Part shown: positions 17,520 through 26,623 of the stretch, in pieces
Position numbering within the stretch: position 1 is the first letter of the stretch
Layout: each line of letters opens with the position of its first letter
Assembly (NCBI GenBank): GCA_964352475.1
Contig: CAYGSL010000021.1
Location: 6,531-70,530 of the forward strand
Length of the DNA stretch: 64,000 nt
From: JAUIET01 sp964352475
Lineage (GTDB): Bacteria > Pseudomonadota > Gammaproteobacteria > Pseudomonadales > JAUIET01
Direction of reading: 5' to 3'
Made by a program: the position numbers and the translations under genes
The notes under the pieces: model-generated
The model's input: only the letters and a program-made list of their open reading frames with translations
What the model was told of the DNA's origin: nothing
The model's database searches: none

Positions 17520-18598
17520 TCGTCGGTGTAAAGCAGGGGAACCCTGCCTGGCATGCGCGTTAACAACTCGTAGCCTATGGTTCCGGCGTGCTTGGCTACC
17601 GTATTCACGCTGAGCTTTTCACCCCATAACTCAACTGGGGAACCGACGTCGATTCCCTGCAAGTCAGTGACATCCACTGTGATCATATCCATTGAAACGC
17701 GGCCGCATAACTGAGCCGTCTGCCCATTTACCAGAACCGGTGTGCCAGAGGGGGCGCTGCGCGGATACCCATCGCCGTAGCCCACAGCGATGGTAGCAAT
17801 ACGGCTGGGCCGCTTGGCGCACCAGTTACCGGCGTAGCCAACGCGTTCTCCCTGTGCGATCGTTCTTACCGCAATTACCTCTGAGTGCAGCGACATAACG
17901 GCTAGCAGCTCGCTGGCGTGACTCTGTGGGTACTCCAGCGGCGAACTGCCGTAAAGCATGATACCCGGGCGTATCCAGTCACCGTGCGCAGAGTGGTGTG
18001 CGAGTACACCCGCGGAGTTGGACAGGCTGAGCGGTGCATTCTTATCAGCGTTAAAGGATTTCAGCCGCGCAATCTGTTGCTGCGTAACCTCGAGGTCCTC
18101 ACTGTCTGCCGAGGCGAAATGGGTGGCAACCACTACAGGCTGTTTAACATGCTGACAAGAACTCAGCCTTTTGTGCGCTACGCTCGCCGTTTCAATGCTT
18201 AGACCCAGGCGGTGCATTCCGGTATCTACTTTTAACCAGGCATTGAAGGTTTGCGTTGCAGAGTAGTCTGCGAGCTGCTGAACCTGTAGCTCGGAATGCA
18301 GCATCAACCAGAAATTATGCTGTTCGCTAAGAGCAAGTTCCTGGACGCTAAAATGCCCTTCCAGCAGTAGAATAGGTTTTGATATCCCAGCCTCCCTAAG
18401 CTCAAGGGCCTCGTCAATGCAGGCGACCGCAAATATTTCAGCCTGTTCTGACAAGGCATGCGCGCATCGAACAGCGCCATGTCCATAGGCATTCGCCTTC
18501 ACTACAGCTACCAGCTTGCTGTGCGGTGCCAGACCTTGTGCAAGCGCTGCGTTGAAACGCAATGCGGCTAAGGATATACGCGCTTGTGTCGGACGCAT
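17516..18598 (-). CDS. alr: Alanine racemase
   Basis: The 360-residue fold-type III PLP enzyme has AVVKANAYGHG with Lys34 as the Schiff-base lysine, RPGIMLYG and GYAGNW (catalytic Tyr region), and RVSMDMITVD. It interconverts L- and D-alanine. It is the last gene of a four-gene minus-strand operon: pxpA, a DUF4392 protein, D-amino-acid transaminase, then alr, 9 bases after the transaminase stop. In this context it may feed D-alanine to the transaminase as well as to peptidoglycan. Length and motifs are normal. Confidence 0.96.
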   Translation of the reverse strand: MRPTQARISLAALRFNAALAQGLAPHSKLVAVVKANAYGHGAVRCAHALSEQAEIFAVACIDEALELREAGISKPILLLEGHFSVQELALSEQHNFWLMLHSELQVQQLADYSATQTFNAWLKVDTGMHRLGLSIETASVAHKRLSSCQHVKQPVVVATHFASADSEDLEVTQQQIARLKSFNADKNAPLSLSNSAGVLAHHSAHGDWIRPGIMLYGSSPLEYPQSHASELLAVMSLHSEVIAVRTIAQGERVGYAGNWCAKRPSRIATIAVGYGDGYPRSAPSGTPVLVNGQTAQLCGRVSMDMITVDVTDLQGIDVGSPVELWGEKLSVNTVAKHAGTIGYELLTRMPGRVPLLYTDD

Positions 18599-18607
18599 AG
18601 CGGCTGC

Positions 18608-19480
18608 TTAGTAGTCGTATTTGTGCTGACTGAACAAGGTTTGGGCTTGCTGCCAAATAACGCCCGGGCGGCCATCTCCAACAGCAACACCATCAAGTTC
18701 TACTACCGGGATAACCTCTTTTGTGGAACTGCTGAACCATATTTCATCGGCGGTTCTGGCTTCTTCCAACGAAACAACTCTTTCTTCCACATCAATGCTG
18801 CCGTCTTTGCGAAGAATATCCAGCAGCATAAAACGGGTAATTCCGGGCAGCTTTTGATAATCAAGTGATGGGGTGATTACTTTTCCCTCTTTTACAATGT
18901 ACACGTTACAGGCCGCCCCTTCAGTGACTTCGCCAGACGCGTTATACAATAACACCTCATCTTTGCCGCTGGAGTTGCCTTGTTGGTAGTGCATAACGTT
19001 TCCCAGCAACGCCACCGACTTGATGTTACAGCGCTGCCAACGCTTGTCCAGGTTACTCACCACTTTCAAAGTTTTCGCCGTGTCTCTATCGGCTGTTGGC
19101 TCTGGAGGAATTTCAAAGGTAAAGCCAAATACGGTTGGGGTTATTCCCACAGGATACGCATGGTTACGTTTGCTGTCGGCGCCACGACTCACCTGCAAAT
19201 AAATGCCAAGATTCTTATTGCCATTTTTTTCAGTCAGCTGCTCGCAGATCTGTCGCCATTCCTGCTCGCTGGTTGCTAAATCGATTTCAATCGCGCTTAA
19301 ACCATCTTGCATTCGTTGAATGTGCGGGCTAAAACCGACCAATCTGCCATGATAGCTTGGTACCACTTCGTAGATGCCGTCGCCGAATAAAAAACCGCGA
19401 TCCATTGGCGATATGCGTGCTTCACTCAGTGGCATAAATTCACCATTGAGATAAGCAATCGAGTCGTTAGTATCACTCAT
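18608..19480 (-). CDS. dat: D-amino-acid (D-alanine) transaminase
   Basis: The 290-residue fold-type IV aminotransferase has YLNGEFMPLSEA near the start, catalytic Lys154 in NIKSVALLGNVM, and Glu187 in VTEGAACNVYIV. YLQVSRG with Arg99, followed by His107-Ala-Tyr-Pro, is the arrangement that binds the D-amino-acid carboxylate and separates DAAT from branched-chain enzymes. It converts D-alanine plus 2-oxoglutarate to pyruvate plus D-glutamate. Its start overlaps the end of the DUF4392 gene by 4 bases, which implies coupled translation. The D-glutamate it makes is the expected substrate of that neighbour. Confidence 0.93.
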   Translation of the reverse strand: MSDTNDSIAYLNGEFMPLSEARISPMDRGFLFGDGIYEVVPSYHGRLVGFSPHIQRMQDGLSAIEIDLATSEQEWRQICEQLTEKNGNKNLGIYLQVSRGADSKRNHAYPVGITPTVFGFTFEIPPEPTADRDTAKTLKVVSNLDKRWQRCNIKSVALLGNVMHYQQGNSSGKDEVLLYNASGEVTEGAACNVYIVKEGKVITPSLDYQKLPGITRFMLLDILRKDGSIDVEERVVSLEEARTADEIWFSSSTKEVIPVVELDGVAVGDGRPGVIWQQAQTLFSQHKYDY

Positions 19481-20328
19481 TTACACAGCCTTCTAAGTTC
19501 ATCAATCAGCTTCAGCCCTTCGCTGGCGGGCAAGCCATCTTCCGATAGTGTCGCTTCTCTGGTCACGCCGTCAACGCCACCGTGACTGGCTAAAAACTCA
19601 AGCGATTTAACAGGGTCTACGTCGGCAAGCAAATCTCTTTCAGACCAACGGCCAAGAAACGCAATGATTCCGTAAGCACCCCAGTTCGATACATCGGCCA
19701 CCAGCAGTTCATCGCAATGCGTAGTTGATGCTTCAATATCGAGCTTGGCAATGGTGTCGCGCACGTTGCCCATGCCTATCTCATTGCCGCCATCACCAAT
19801 GGCGATGCTGGGGCAATCTGCACGCTGTACGCATTCATCAAAGCAGGCACAGCTGGCACTGATATCTTCATGGCGCATATTGTAATACTTGCCGCTGGCC
19901 GACAAACCTGGACGCTCTATGGAGATAATGACGGTGGGGTCCATGGTGTCGAGAATATTCTGCGCTTCTAACGCCCTATGATCGGCCGGGGCATCTGCGC
20001 TGGGCAAGGACAATGCCTGAGTGCGATATTTTGACGCGAGTGCATCAAGCAAGGGTGGCGCGCAGGCTAACACGGGTTCACCACCCAAGGTTTCCAGCGC
20101 TTCGTATAATGCGATGGCGCCCACCGGACCGTCGGTTTCGAAAGTGCCCGCCACAGGGAAACCGGTACCAATAAGAGCACGTTGATGGTTCTGATAAATC
20201 AGCGAAGCGCCTCTCAAATAATATCCAGCGGCAAGCGCCATTTGAACCGACTGCATGCCACGTAAATTTCTGGCGACCAGTAAGTCTTCAATTTGCTCGC
20301 TGAGTTGAAGGTCGTCTTCGCGAATCAT
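19477..20328 (-). CDS. D-glutamate cyclase-type protein (DUF4392)
   Basis: The protein is 283 residues from ATG 20326-20328, which overlaps the pxpA stop as ATGA; a longer frame to 20400 would intrude on pxpA. Motifs are IGTGFPVAGTFETDGP, IERPGLSASGKYYNMR and IGDGGNEIGMG, which match the DUF4392/glutamate-cyclase C-terminal domain of vertebrate DGLUCY. That enzyme converts D-glutamate to 5-oxo-D-proline. The vertebrate protein also has a DUF1445 domain, absent here. The neighbours, a D-glutamate-producing transaminase and a 5-oxoprolinase subunit family protein, fit this reaction well. Function is inferred from family plus context. Confidence 0.85.
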   Translation of the reverse strand: MIREDDLQLSEQIEDLLVARNLRGMQSVQMALAAGYYLRGASLIYQNHQRALIGTGFPVAGTFETDGPVGAIALYEALETLGGEPVLACAPPLLDALASKYRTQALSLPSADAPADHRALEAQNILDTMDPTVIISIERPGLSASGKYYNMRHEDISASCACFDECVQRADCPSIAIGDGGNEIGMGNVRDTIAKLDIEASTTHCDELLVADVSNWGAYGIIAFLGRWSERDLLADVDPVKSLEFLASHGGVDGVTREATLSEDGLPASEGLKLIDELRRLCK

Positions 20329-21062
20329 TCTGAGGTATCGATCAATTTGCGAATTGCACGCACGGCATTGAGTGCGGCTGGGTTGTCGCCGTGCACGCAT
20401 AAACTGTCAACTTGTAGTGCAAGTTCACTGCCGTCGCTGGTTACCACCGTTCCGTGTTCAAATAATTGACGAACTTGTGTCATGCTGTCTGCTTCGCTCA
20501 AAACGGCTCCTTCTACGCCTCTGTTCTGCAATTGCCCTTCAGGGGTATAGCGGCGGTCAGCGAACCCCTCAAGCATTAAGGCCAGCCCCAATGCACTGGC
20601 TTCTTGTTGATGAGTGGCAAGCTCGCCAGTCGACAGTATCATCAGTTTCAGCGGGCGGGCATAGCTGCTAACAGCTTGCATGACGGCGGCGCGAATCCGG
20701 ACGTCGCCCATCATGTCGTTGTACAAGGCGCCGTGCGGTTTTACGTAACTGAGCGTAGTGCCATGGGTTGCGCAAATGCCATCCAAAGCGGCAATCTGGT
20801 AGTGCAATAAAGCGACAATTTCATCGCTGCTGCATGTCATTGACCGCCTGCCAAAACCCACCAGGTCAGGATAAGCCGGGTGCGCGCCAATCTCGACCTG
20901 GTGTTCGGAGGCATAGGCGACTGTGCGCGCCATTATCAGCGGGTCGCCGGCATGAAAACCACAGGCAATATTAGCCTGATCAATAAAAGGCATAATTTCC
21001 CGATCAAGACCCATGGACCAACTGCCGTAGCTTTCGCCAAGGTCGCAATTCAATGTCAGCAT
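20325..21062 (-). CDS. pxpA: LamB/YcsF family, 5-oxoprolinase subunit A-like
   Basis: The protein is 245 residues from ATG 21060-21062, the normal family length; upstream starts (21152, 21137) would add a non-conserved extension. NCDLGESYG at the N-terminus, IACGFHAGDP, IGAHPAYPDLVGFGRR and VKPHGALYN are the family signatures. PxpA works with PxpB and PxpC to open 5-oxo-L-proline with ATP. No pxpB or pxpC is seen here. It is the first gene of the D-amino-acid operon and overlaps the next by 4 bases, so the ring to be opened may be 5-oxo-D-proline, or PxpBC are encoded elsewhere. Confidence 0.93.
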   Translation of the reverse strand: MLTLNCDLGESYGSWSMGLDREIMPFIDQANIACGFHAGDPLIMARTVAYASEHQVEIGAHPAYPDLVGFGRRSMTCSSDEIVALLHYQIAALDGICATHGTTLSYVKPHGALYNDMMGDVRIRAAVMQAVSSYARPLKLMILSTGELATHQQEASALGLALMLEGFADRRYTPEGQLQNRGVEGAVLSEADSMTQVRQLFEHGTVVTSDGSELALQVDSLCVHGDNPAALNAVRAIRKLIDTSE

Positions 21063-21226
21063 GTTCCAATTCTTCAGTAAATCTACGTTTGTGCATTGTT
21101 CTTCTTCAGCATGATTTTGTCCAGATGTATAAATCATGATCAGTCTTGCCAAACACCAGCGTGCTATGCTTTAGAAGATAATAAGGAGCTAATACTGCGC
21201 TAGCCTGGCAGTCTGGAAGATAAGGT

Positions 21227-22540
21227 GTGATAAGAGCGGAAAGACAGCTTATTGCCTGCCATGATTGCGGGCATGTCTATCAAAATCCTGAGTGTCCGGA
21301 GGGGTCGCAAATCGAATGCGTGCACTGCGGTCATCTGATGCGCACCAGACACGCAAACTGGGAAGCGAAAGTGGCTTCTCTGACCTTGGCCGGTATCGTC
21401 TTGTTTGTATTGGCCAATACGTTTCCATTTTTAGGCCTGGAACAAGCTGGTCTTGTTCAGCAAAGCAACCTCATCAGTGGAGTGATTGCCTTGATCGAGC
21501 GTCAGCACTTTCTTTTGGCGGCGCTGGTTTTTATCACTATATTCCTATTCCCATTACTTGAATTGTTAGGTCTCGCTTACATTCTGCTGTTCAGAATGGT
21601 GGACATTCGTGCACCGTTTCTTGGTCAGGTTTTGCATCTCCTGCACTTGTCTCGCCCGTGGAGCATGTTGGAAATATTTTTGCTAGGCGTTCTGGTGTCC
21701 AGCATAAAACTGGCAGGCATGGCACATATATTACCTGGCGTTGGATTGTATGCATTTCTTACCCTGGTGGTGGTCTTGATCGCCTGTCATTTGTATCTTG
21801 ATAGAGAAACAATCTGGCACTGGCTGGATCACCATAACTATTATGCAATGGAGGACTGCTCGGCAGAAGCGGCGAATCCCGACAACCGGTTGCATACCCA
21901 TTTATACGCATGTCATTGCTGCGAAGCGCTCATAGATGCCGCCGTGTTGGAGGGCAATAATGAGTGCCCGCGTTGCGACAATCCTGTCTACCCCAGATGG
22001 CCCAGAAGTGTGCAGAAAACAACAGCTCTACTCATTGCAGCCACGGTGCTTTATATCCCGTCCAATACTTTACCCATAATGCAAACGACCAATTTGGGCA
22101 GTACGGTATCTGACACCATTTTTTCAGGTGTGGTGCATCTGGCGGAAGCAGGGGATTTGCCGATTGCCTTGTTGGTGTTTGTTGCCAGTATTGTCATTCC
22201 TATCGCCAAGCTGCTGGTGATGGCGTATCTACTATGGAATGTGTCTGTGCGCAGCAGCGCCGACCCCAGGCAGATGACCCGTTTATTCAAACTAACGGAA
22301 TTTGTCGGCCGCTGGTCGATGATCGATGTATTTGTGGTCACCATTCTGGTTGCTCTCGTGCAGTTTGGTTTGCTCGCCAATGTAGAACCGGGCGCTGCAT
22401 TGCTGTCTTTCGCGGGGGTTGTCGTGTTAACGATGTTGGCAGCCGAAACCTTTGATTCCCGACTTATCTGGGACGCCCATTATTCGAATGGCAATTCCGC
22501 CAGGTATTCGCCACCCACAACGGTTGCGGCAAGCGTATGA
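21227..22540 (+). CDS. pqiA: Paraquat-inducible protein A family
   Basis: The 437-residue integral membrane protein has two tandem PqiA domains, each opening with a zinc-ribbon: Cys11/Cys14/Cys31/Cys34, and CHCC...CPRC about residue 227 onward. About eight hydrophobic helices follow in two groups of four. It starts with GTG 21227 just after a TAAGG site. PqiA is the inner-membrane partner of the PqiB MCE tunnel and takes part in lipid movement between membranes. Its TGA overlaps the pqiB ATG (ATGA), so it belongs to a pqiABC operon. The 164-base divergent region to pxpA should hold both promoters. Confidence 0.95.
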   Translation: MIRAERQLIACHDCGHVYQNPECPEGSQIECVHCGHLMRTRHANWEAKVASLTLAGIVLFVLANTFPFLGLEQAGLVQQSNLISGVIALIERQHFLLAALVFITIFLFPLLELLGLAYILLFRMVDIRAPFLGQVLHLLHLSRPWSMLEIFLLGVLVSSIKLAGMAHILPGVGLYAFLTLVVVLIACHLYLDRETIWHWLDHHNYYAMEDCSAEAANPDNRLHTHLYACHCCEALIDAAVLEGNNECPRCDNPVYPRWPRSVQKTTALLIAATVLYIPSNTLPIMQTTNLGSTVSDTIFSGVVHLAEAGDLPIALLVFVASIVIPIAKLLVMAYLLWNVSVRSSADPRQMTRLFKLTEFVGRWSMIDVFVVTILVALVQFGLLANVEPGAALLSFAGVVVLTMLAAETFDSRLIWDAHYSNGNSARYSPPTTVAASV

Positions 22541-24171
22541 ACGATAACCATCCTCACTTAACTCGGGTAAGTAACGTATCGCCTATCTGGATTGTACCGG
22601 TACTGGCGCTGTTGATCGCTGGTTGGCTGGCATTGCGTGCATGGCAGGAACGAGGCCCTGAGATTCAGATTATCTTTGATGACGCGGCAGGAATAACGGT
22701 TGGCAAAACGAAGGTAAAGTTTCGCGATGTATTGGTGGGCGAGGTAACAGATACAAGGCTGAGCTCCAACTTCCAAAAAGTGTCAGTGTTTGTGGAAATG
22801 GATCCGCAAGTCACCCCGCTGTTATCTGAAAATACGCGTTTTTGGGTTGTGGCGCCGCGAATCAGCCTGGGCGGGGTCAGCGGGCTGGATACCTTGCTGT
22901 CGGGCGTTTATATAGAAATGGACCCGGGTGAGCCAGGTGCTAGAAAGCGCAAGTTTGCCGGTCTGACCGAGCCGCCATCGCTACGTTCTTATCAGCAAGG
23001 AACCCAATACACTTTGCTTTCCGAGCAACTGGGTTCACTGGATATAGGGTCCCCGGTTTATCATCGACAAGTGCCGGTAGGCGAGGTCACTCGCTACCGT
23101 CTGTTGCCTGAGGCAGGCCGCGTTGAGCTTCGCATATTCATCGAGTCACCTTTTGATCAGTTGATTCGAACCAACACCAACTTCTGGAACGTTAGTGGTT
23201 TTGGCGTAGAGCTTGGCGCCGACGGCATTGTTGCGAATGTAGAGTCGTTTGCGTCGTTGCTGTCCGGTGGTTTGGCATTTAACACGCCACTGGATATCGA
23301 TGGTGATCAGGCGTTGGCAGAGGCGGGTTCTCAGTTCCACTTGTTTGATGACAGAGAAGCAGTGGTAGAAGGCGCGCTAACGTATTCATATCCGTATTTA
23401 ATGCGATTCAGTTCCTCAGTAAGAGGCCTGGCCCTTGGTGCACCGGTGGAGTTTCGAGGTATTCAGGTTGGCAAGGTTGAGCATGTCGGACTGGACGCAG
23501 GCATAGCCAGTGACCGGGAAATTGACGTTGTAATATCTATTCAGCCGGAACGAATTAATCCTGATGAAGCACCGACATTGGCTGAATTGAATGAATTGTT
23601 TTCGACACTGGTTTCCGAGGGCATGCGTGCGCAGCTAAAAACCAGAAGCTATCTGACCGGTGCTCTGTATGTTGATTTGGTTCCCAAGCATACTCGGGCA
23701 AGAGCGCAGAAGATAGAGGGCCTGACCTTACACGGGGATTATCTGGTGTTACCGACCGCTGATAGCGAGTACTCGAGAATAGCCCGGCGCCTGGGTGACA
23801 TTGCGCAGAACATCGCAGAACTGCCGTTCGACACAATCGGCAAAAATTTGGACAGCAGTTTGCGCGGTGTGGCAACGCTGATGAACGACCTTAACAAAGC
23901 CAAAGTGGTGGAAGATGTTGACCAGCTGCTGTCGGGTTTGAATGGCTCGGCAGAATCCTTAGAGCTGGCGATTGATGGTATGCGTGGCACCATCCAGTCT
24001 ATCGACAGTGCCGTCGCACCGGATTCAGCGTTGCAACATCGTTTAACCGAGATGCTTGATGATGTCAGCGATGCGGCGAAGTCACTGGAAACGCTGACGG
24101 ATGAACTGGCGCGTTACCCTGACGCATTGTTGCGGGGAAAGTCCGGGAGCCAGAAGAATCGAGATGAATAA
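22537..24171 (+). CDS. pqiB: PqiB, MCE-domain intermembrane tunnel protein
   Basis: The 544-residue protein matches E. coli PqiB in length. A single N-terminal membrane helix (about 17-36) is followed by three MlaD/MCE domains, opening with IFDDAAGITVGKTKVKFRDV, YRLLPEAGRVELRIF and LALGAPVEFRGIQVG segments. A C-terminal alpha-helical needle region follows from about residue 420. It forms a hexameric tube spanning the periplasm for lipid transport. ATG 22537 overlaps the pqiA stop, so the pair is translationally coupled. Confidence 0.96.
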   Translation: MNDNHPHLTRVSNVSPIWIVPVLALLIAGWLALRAWQERGPEIQIIFDDAAGITVGKTKVKFRDVLVGEVTDTRLSSNFQKVSVFVEMDPQVTPLLSENTRFWVVAPRISLGGVSGLDTLLSGVYIEMDPGEPGARKRKFAGLTEPPSLRSYQQGTQYTLLSEQLGSLDIGSPVYHRQVPVGEVTRYRLLPEAGRVELRIFIESPFDQLIRTNTNFWNVSGFGVELGADGIVANVESFASLLSGGLAFNTPLDIDGDQALAEAGSQFHLFDDREAVVEGALTYSYPYLMRFSSSVRGLALGAPVEFRGIQVGKVEHVGLDAGIASDREIDVVISIQPERINPDEAPTLAELNELFSTLVSEGMRAQLKTRSYLTGALYVDLVPKHTRARAQKIEGLTLHGDYLVLPTADSEYSRIARRLGDIAQNIAELPFDTIGKNLDSSLRGVATLMNDLNKAKVVEDVDQLLSGLNGSAESLELAIDGMRGTIQSIDSAVAPDSALQHRLTEMLDDVSDAAKSLETLTDELARYPDALLRGKSGSQKNRDE

Positions 24172-24211
24172 CATTAATGACCAGGCCAATGCCGGTCAAA
24201 AGGGCTGAGCT

Positions 24212-24838
24212 ATGAAGGTAATTTTTCACCGCTGGTTTCCGCTGTTCTGCGGCGTATTACTGCTGTCTGCATGCGCTTCGCAGTCGCCTACTCATTATTA
24301 CAGCCTGCAAGTGCAGCCTGATCGTTCAGTTGAGATTTCTATGCCGGAAACAGTGACTCTTGGCGTAGGTCCTATCACTTTGCCTTCGGAACTTGACCGC
24401 CCAGGGCTGGTCACCGAGTTGCGCGGTAGCGGAATTAGCATTGCGCCTTACCATATCTGGGCAGGTGATCTGGATGAAAACTTCAGCCGCGTTTTGGCTG
24501 GGCTAATGGCTGAGCACCTACAGGTGGATGAGGTGTATGCAGCGCCCTGGGATACCCGTTTTCGACCCGAGTATCAATTACGTGTGGACGTACAGCGCTT
24601 TAGCGGCACGCTTGGTGGTGAGGTTTACATGGACGTGCTCTGGACGCTAAGCTCCAAGCAGGGGCGACACAAATTGCACGGTGAGCGCAGCAAGCTGCAA
24701 GTCAGCAGCAGCGGCTCATCGCACCTTGACTATGTGGACGCACTGAACCGGCTTATGAGCGGCTTTTCCGTCAGTGTGGCAGGGCGCATGGAACAACTGC
24801 TTGCAGCCGCAGATAACACAGTGCCATCTAGCGAATAA
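24212..24838 (+). CDS. pqiC: PqiC outer-membrane lipoprotein
   Basis: The 208-residue protein has a lipoprotein signal ending LLSACAS and a single ABC-type auxiliary (DUF330/PqiC) domain with THYYSLQV, GVGPITLP and RVLAGLMAEHL. It is the outer-membrane receptor for the PqiB tube. A AAGGG site precedes ATG 24212, 40 bases after pqiB. Its 3' end overlaps the convergent LLM gene by 11 bases. The domain order and lipobox are as in E. coli. Confidence 0.93.
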   Translation: MKVIFHRWFPLFCGVLLLSACASQSPTHYYSLQVQPDRSVEISMPETVTLGVGPITLPSELDRPGLVTELRGSGISIAPYHIWAGDLDENFSRVLAGLMAEHLQVDEVYAAPWDTRFRPEYQLRVDVQRFSGTLGGEVYMDVLWTLSSKQGRHKLHGERSKLQVSSSGSSHLDYVDALNRLMSGFSVSVAGRMEQLLAAADNTVPSSE

Positions 24839-25691
24839 AGCCCTGCGCATATTGATTCAGCAGATCAATTTTTTCGGAAAGCGGGCGATCCGGTTCCTGC
24901 GCATACAAATCCCTGAATCCAACGACAAGATCGGTCACCCCAATTGCAGCCAGTTTCTCCAGACCTTCAACGCTGAAGCCGTCTGCACTGCCGGTGTATA
25001 TTCTGAAAGGCTTGCTAATGGTTCCGTGCTCTTCTCTCAGCGTGTTTATCTCATTGATATACTCTTCCAGTTGCGGCGTTGTGGTGCCAGCGCACATCCA
25101 GCCATCGCCTTTCAGCGCTGCTCTTTTTAGTGCGGGTTTGGTATGCCCGCCAATAAGCAGAGCCGTTGGCTCGGTGGGCACAGGGCGCATGCGATTGGCC
25201 GGCATATCATGCGCTTCACCTTTGTAACCAAAATAATCACCGGTCTCCAGGCCACGCAAAATATCGATTTGTTCGTCGAAGCGTTTGCCACGGCGTTCCC
25301 AGGGTGTTTGCATAACAGCGAAATCCTCTTCCCATGGGCTAATGCCAATGCCGAAATCAAAGCGATTACCTGATAGCGCCTGAATACTCTGAACCTGCTT
25401 GGCGACACCAGCAACCTGGCGCACCGCTAGCTTGTAGACAAACGTAGAAAAGCGCACTCGCTCAGTGACCGCAGCCATAGCTGCCACTGCAATCAGAGAT
25501 TCAAGAAACGGTACAGATTCCAGAAACTCACGGCTACCGTCAGCGTTGTAGGGGTATTTGGAGCTTGCTTCCTGCGGATAGCAAATACTGTCTGGAATGG
25601 TAATACCGTGGTAGCCGGCTGCTTCGGCGGCCTTAACCAGAGGCAAATAATGCTCGGCATCGCACATGCCAACTTGATAGTGAAACCGCAT
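24828..25691 (-). CDS. LLM-class flavin-dependent oxidoreductase
   Basis: The 287-residue TIM-barrel protein resembles the F420/FMN-dependent luciferase-like monooxygenase family: GYHGITIPDS, VRFSTFVYKLAVR, FDFGIGISPW and PTALLIGGHTKPALKRA are its usual strands. AGGAGAG precedes ATG 25689-25691. It leads toward pqiC convergently and follows the hydrolase and CoA-transferase genes on the same strand, so it may be the third gene of that operon. The cofactor (FMN or F420) cannot be decided here. Members in such settings oxidise ring or branched intermediates. Confidence 0.85.
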   Translation of the reverse strand: MRFHYQVGMCDAEHYLPLVKAAEAAGYHGITIPDSICYPQEASSKYPYNADGSREFLESVPFLESLIAVAAMAAVTERVRFSTFVYKLAVRQVAGVAKQVQSIQALSGNRFDFGIGISPWEEDFAVMQTPWERRGKRFDEQIDILRGLETGDYFGYKGEAHDMPANRMRPVPTEPTALLIGGHTKPALKRAALKGDGWMCAGTTTPQLEEYINEINTLREEHGTISKPFRIYTGSADGFSVEGLEKLAAIGVTDLVVGFRDLYAQEPDRPLSEKIDLLNQYAQGFIR

Positions 25692-25727
25692 AGGAACTCT
25701 CCTGATATTTGTTGGGTCGCTTAATCT

Positions 25728-26582
25728 TTATTGAGACAGAAATGCCGACACCACTGCATTAAACTCGGTGCGACGTTCAATCATTGCCCAGTGCCCGCAA
25801 TTCGGGAATACGTGCAGCTCACAATTTGGAATAAGCTTCATTGGCAGCAAGGCCATGTCTACCGGGGTCACGCGGTCATCACGACCCCAGGTAAGCAGCG
25901 TGGGCGCGGTAATTGAAGATAAGTGCGCAATGCGCTGCGTTGCATTCGGCCCTGCAAACATCTGTGCCATACCGTCCAGCGCGGCTCGAGAATACAGTTG
26001 CCGGGTTGTTGCAAGCGTTTTCGGTTCCAGCGCTTGTTCCATGCGTTGCTCGATCAACTCGTCAGTGATTAGCGCGCGGTCGAACACCATGGAGCTAAGC
26101 CAGGCGATAATTTTGTCTCTACTGGGGTCTTCAGCAAATTCGCTGAGTCGAACAATGCCTTCGGGTGGGAATGAAGAAAACACATTCATGCCCAAACCTC
26201 CGATTGATACAAAACGGTCTACACGCTGGCCCTGATGGGCTGCTAACAGGGCGCCGACCATGCCACCTAGAGAATTGCCAATCAGGTGTGCCTTATCAAT
26301 GTCGAGCTTATCCATAAGCTGTATTACCGCTACCACACACACTTCTATCGGATTGCCCTCAACGGCATCGCTGCCGCCGTAGCCTGGGAAATCAGGCACG
26401 ATGCAGCGATAACGATCGGAGAAGCTCGCCAGTGTATCGGCGAAATTTGCCCAACCGCTAACGCCCGGGCCAGAACCGTGCAGAAGAATCAGGGCAGGAC
26501 CGTCACCCGCTTCATGATAGTGCAGCTTGCCAGCGGGGCAGTCGACGCTTCGGGAGGTACTCTCATAACTGTGGGTGCTCAT
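25728..26582 (-). CDS. Alpha/beta hydrolase, meta-cleavage-product (HsaD/BphD-like) type
   Basis: The protein has 284 residues from ATG 26580-26582. LLHGSGPGVSGWANF gives the oxyanion loop, GNSLGGM the nucleophile Ser, WGRDDRV the Asp region and NCGHWAMIE the His. The stretch from GMNVFSSFPPEGI to LITDELIEQR resembles the lid and neighbouring helices of HsaD, which splits the C-C bond of the ring-cleaved steroid (4,9-DSHA), and of BphD/MhpC. No extradiol dioxygenase is in the window. The CoA-transferase lies upstream and the LLM protein downstream. A general esterase role cannot be excluded. Confidence 0.87.
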   Translation of the reverse strand: MSTHSYESTSRSVDCPAGKLHYHEAGDGPALILLHGSGPGVSGWANFADTLASFSDRYRCIVPDFPGYGGSDAVEGNPIEVCVVAVIQLMDKLDIDKAHLIGNSLGGMVGALLAAHQGQRVDRFVSIGGLGMNVFSSFPPEGIVRLSEFAEDPSRDKIIAWLSSMVFDRALITDELIEQRMEQALEPKTLATTRQLYSRAALDGMAQMFAGPNATQRIAHLSSITAPTLLTWGRDDRVTPVDMALLPMKLIPNCELHVFPNCGHWAMIERRTEFNAVVSAFLSQ

Positions 26583-26623
26583 ATTACATATCCTCAGCGC
26601 CCACAAACGCTGCGGGAGCTATG

